Shown here: piece after piece, positions 14,439 through 16,012 of the stretch
Numbering within the stretch: the stretch's first letter is position 1
How the letters are laid out: every line of letters begins with the position of its first letter
Assembly (NCBI GenBank): GCA_002420115.1
Contig: DIHK01000072.1
Span: 118,161 to 134,172, forward strand
DNA from: Nitrospira sp. UBA5698
GTDB taxonomy: Bacteria > Nitrospirota > Nitrospiria > Nitrospirales > Nitrospiraceae
DNA: 16,012 nt
Direction: 5' to 3'
The notes under the pieces: model-generated
Database searches by the model: none
The model's input: the letters and a program-made list of their open reading frames with translations, nothing else
What the model was told of the DNA's origin: nothing
Made by a program: the position numbers and the translations under genes

Positions 14439-16012
14439 CGAACTGCCTCCACACAACGATCACAGAGGGTCGGATGGGTGGTCTCACTTCCGACAGCCTC
14501 CCGATAATTCCAGCAACGCTCACATTTTGCCGCATTCGACCGCTCAACCGTCACGCGAATGTCCTCCATCTTTCCTTCGGCTCGCTTCACCGTCACTCGT
14601 GACACAATGAAGAATGCGCTGAGCTCCTCGGCATACGCGATCAGAAATTGGTAGGCATCAGGTCCGGCCTCGATATGCACATGCGCCTCGAGCGAGGAGC
14701 CGATAACCTTCTCCCGACGACGGGCCTCCAGCTCTCCCTGAACCAGTGATCGATACGCCAAGAGTTGTTCCCATCGTGCCGCTAATTTCGCGTCCCGCCA
14801 ATCGACAAAATTCTCAGGAAACGGGGTGAGGTGGACGCTCATCCCCTCCTTACGCACCACGTCCGGCAACATGCGCCATATCTCCTCGGCCGTAAAACTC
14901 AAGATCGGTGCCAGGAGTTTAGCCAACGCAACCGTGATGTCGAACAAGACGGTTTGGGACCCGCGCCGTACTGGAGAGTCGGCACGGAATGTATAGAGCC
15001 TATCCTTCAGGATATCCAGATAAACGGCACTGAGATCGACAGAGCAAAAATTGTTCACGGCATGGAAGATCGCGTGAAATTCAAAATCGTCATACGCCCG
15101 GCGAACTTTGGCGATCAGCTCGCCAAGGCGCATCAAAGCCCAACGGTCCAATTCAGGCAACTGCTCGTATGGGACACGGTGCACATCTGGATTAAAATCG
15201 TACAGATTGCTCAGCAGGAATCGGGACGTGTTGCGGATCTTCCGATAGGCCTCGATAAGATGATTCAGAATCTCTTGTGAGATACGAAGGTCTTCACGAT
15301 AATCCTGTGCCGACACCCAGAGGCGCAGGATTTCCGCACCCGACTGTTTGATGACGTCCTGTGGCGCCACCACATTCCCCGCCGACTTGGACATTTTCTT
15401 GCCCTGTCCGTCCACCACAAAGCCATGGGTCAAGACAGCTTTGTAGGGCGCTCGATGATCCGTGGTCACTCCAGCGAGCAGGGCACTATGAAACCAGCCA
15501 CGATGCTGATCTGACCCTTCGAGGTACAAATCGGTTGGCCACCATTTCTTTGGCTTCGCCACAGCGGCGTAGCTCACCCCAGACTCAAACCAGACATCGA
15601 GAATGTCCCGTTCTTTCTCGAATGTCGCCCCTCCGCACTTCGGGCAGGTAGTTCCAGCGGGCAATAGCTCAGAGGCGGACCGCTCAAACCACACATCCGC
15701 CCCCTTCGATTCCATCAGGCTCGCAATATGCTCGATCACAACCGGATCGGCCAGGACATGCCGACAGCCTTCGCAGGTAAACCCCGGAATCGGGACACCC
15801 CATACACGCTGACGTGAGAGACACCAATCCGGTCGGTTCTCGATCATGCCGAAAATTCGATCGCGGCCATAGCTCGGAATCCACCGAACCTGTTCGATCT
15901 CTGCCAAAGCCGCTTTCCGCAAGTCATTGATCTCCATGGACACGAACCACTGTTCGGTGGCACGGAAGATCACAGGATTCTTACAGCGCCAGCAATGGGG
16001 ATAGGAATGGCT
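14435..16012 (-). CDS. ileS: Isoleucyl-tRNA synthetase, C-terminal part (runs off right edge)
   Basis: The frame is open from the right edge (first residues SHSYPHCWRCKNP, then VIFRATEQWF) to TGA 14437-14435, giving 525 residues of an enzyme usually about 930 long. The HIGH motif lies outside the window. Present are the RATEQWF segment after the editing domain, the class I signature GKKMSKSAGN (KMSKS encoded at 15397-15383), the anticodon-binding helical domain, and a C-terminal zinc-binding region CERCWNY with a second LCDRC pair, typical of bacterial IleRS. It charges tRNA-Ile with isoleucine. A YPHCWRCKNP and a CEGCRH with CPKCGG set give additional CxxC pairs. It is translationally coupled to lspA by a TTGA overlap. 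No disruption is visible. Confidence 0.96.
   Translation of the reverse strand, partial: SHSYPHCWRCKNPVIFRATEQWFVSMEINDLRKAALAEIEQVRWIPSYGRDRIFGMIENRPDWCLSRQRVWGVPIPGFTCEGCRHVLADPVVIEHIASLMESKGADVWFERSASELLPAGTTCPKCGGATFEKERDILDVWFESGVSYAAVAKPKKWWPTDLYLEGSDQHRGWFHSALLAGVTTDHRAPYKAVLTHGFVVDGQGKKMSKSAGNVVAPQDVIKQSGAEILRLWVSAQDYREDLRISQEILNHLIEAYRKIRNTSRFLLSNLYDFNPDVHRVPYEQLPELDRWALMRLGELIAKVRRAYDDFEFHAIFHAVNNFCSVDLSAVYLDILKDRLYTFRADSPVRRGSQTVLFDITVALAKLLAPILSFTAEEIWRMLPDVVRKEGMSVHLTPFPENFVDWRDAKLAARWEQLLAYRSLVQGELEARRREKVIGSSLEAHVHIEAGPDAYQFLIAYAEELSAFFIVSRVTVKRAEGKMEDIRVTVERSNAAKCERCWNYREAVGSETTHPTLCDRCVEAVR

Noticed and set aside
14831..15280. 149-residue plus-strand open frame
   Set aside because: It is antisense to ileS with no recognisable domain.

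Overview
The window looks like chromosomal DNA from a Nitrospira-type bacterium (phylum Nitrospirota). This is inference. It rests on the gene families present, moderately GC-rich coding sequence, and intergenic gaps filled with short GTGAAGC/GCTTCAC and CAGGATGTT-type palindromic repeats of a kind I associate with that genus. There are fourteen protein-coding genes, two of them cut by the window ends. I see no rRNA, tRNA, CRISPR array or insertion-sequence transposase.

Layout: (1) Positions 1-2983, all minus strand. In transcription order these are an L11-methyltransferase-like prmA, a MOSC-domain protein, a class I SAM methyltransferase, a small SH3-like exported protein, and the 5' part of an unrecognised protein that runs off the left edge. 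(2) Positions 3094-11444, all plus strand and tightly packed: a membrane-anchored MutS-like ATPase; a 1147-residue fusion of lysophospholipid flippase, PlsC acyltransferase and acyl-ACP/CoA ligase; an amidohydrolase; an ECF-like sigma factor; and a membrane anti-sigma-like protein with a DUF4384-like C-terminus. (3) An intrinsic terminator at 11488-11519 separates this run from a convergent coiled-coil/helix-hairpin-helix lipoprotein at 11550-12233. (4) A 461-base gap at 12234-12694 carries a likely promoter for that lipoprotein and a 124-bp symmetric palindromic element. (5) Positions 12695-13843, plus strand: uppP (undecaprenyl-diphosphatase) and a DUF2024 protein. (6) Positions 13914-16012, minus strand: ileS (3' part) overlapping lspA.

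Functionally the window is rich in cell-envelope genes: phospholipid repair (the LplT-PlsC-Aas fusion), lipid-carrier recycling (UppP), lipoprotein maturation (LspA), and two exported proteins that look like lipoproteins. The sigma/anti-sigma pair is coupled to the phospholipid-repair and amidohydrolase genes in one co-directional run. An envelope-stress or membrane-homeostasis operon is therefore a reasonable but untested reading.

The most distinctive non-coding signal is the repeat family at gene junctions. Two copies, at 1554-1627 and 8378-8491, share the same architecture in opposite genomic orientations. Both supply the stop codon of the upstream gene through an identical CGTGAAACG unit. 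In one of them the downstream reading frame runs through the element.
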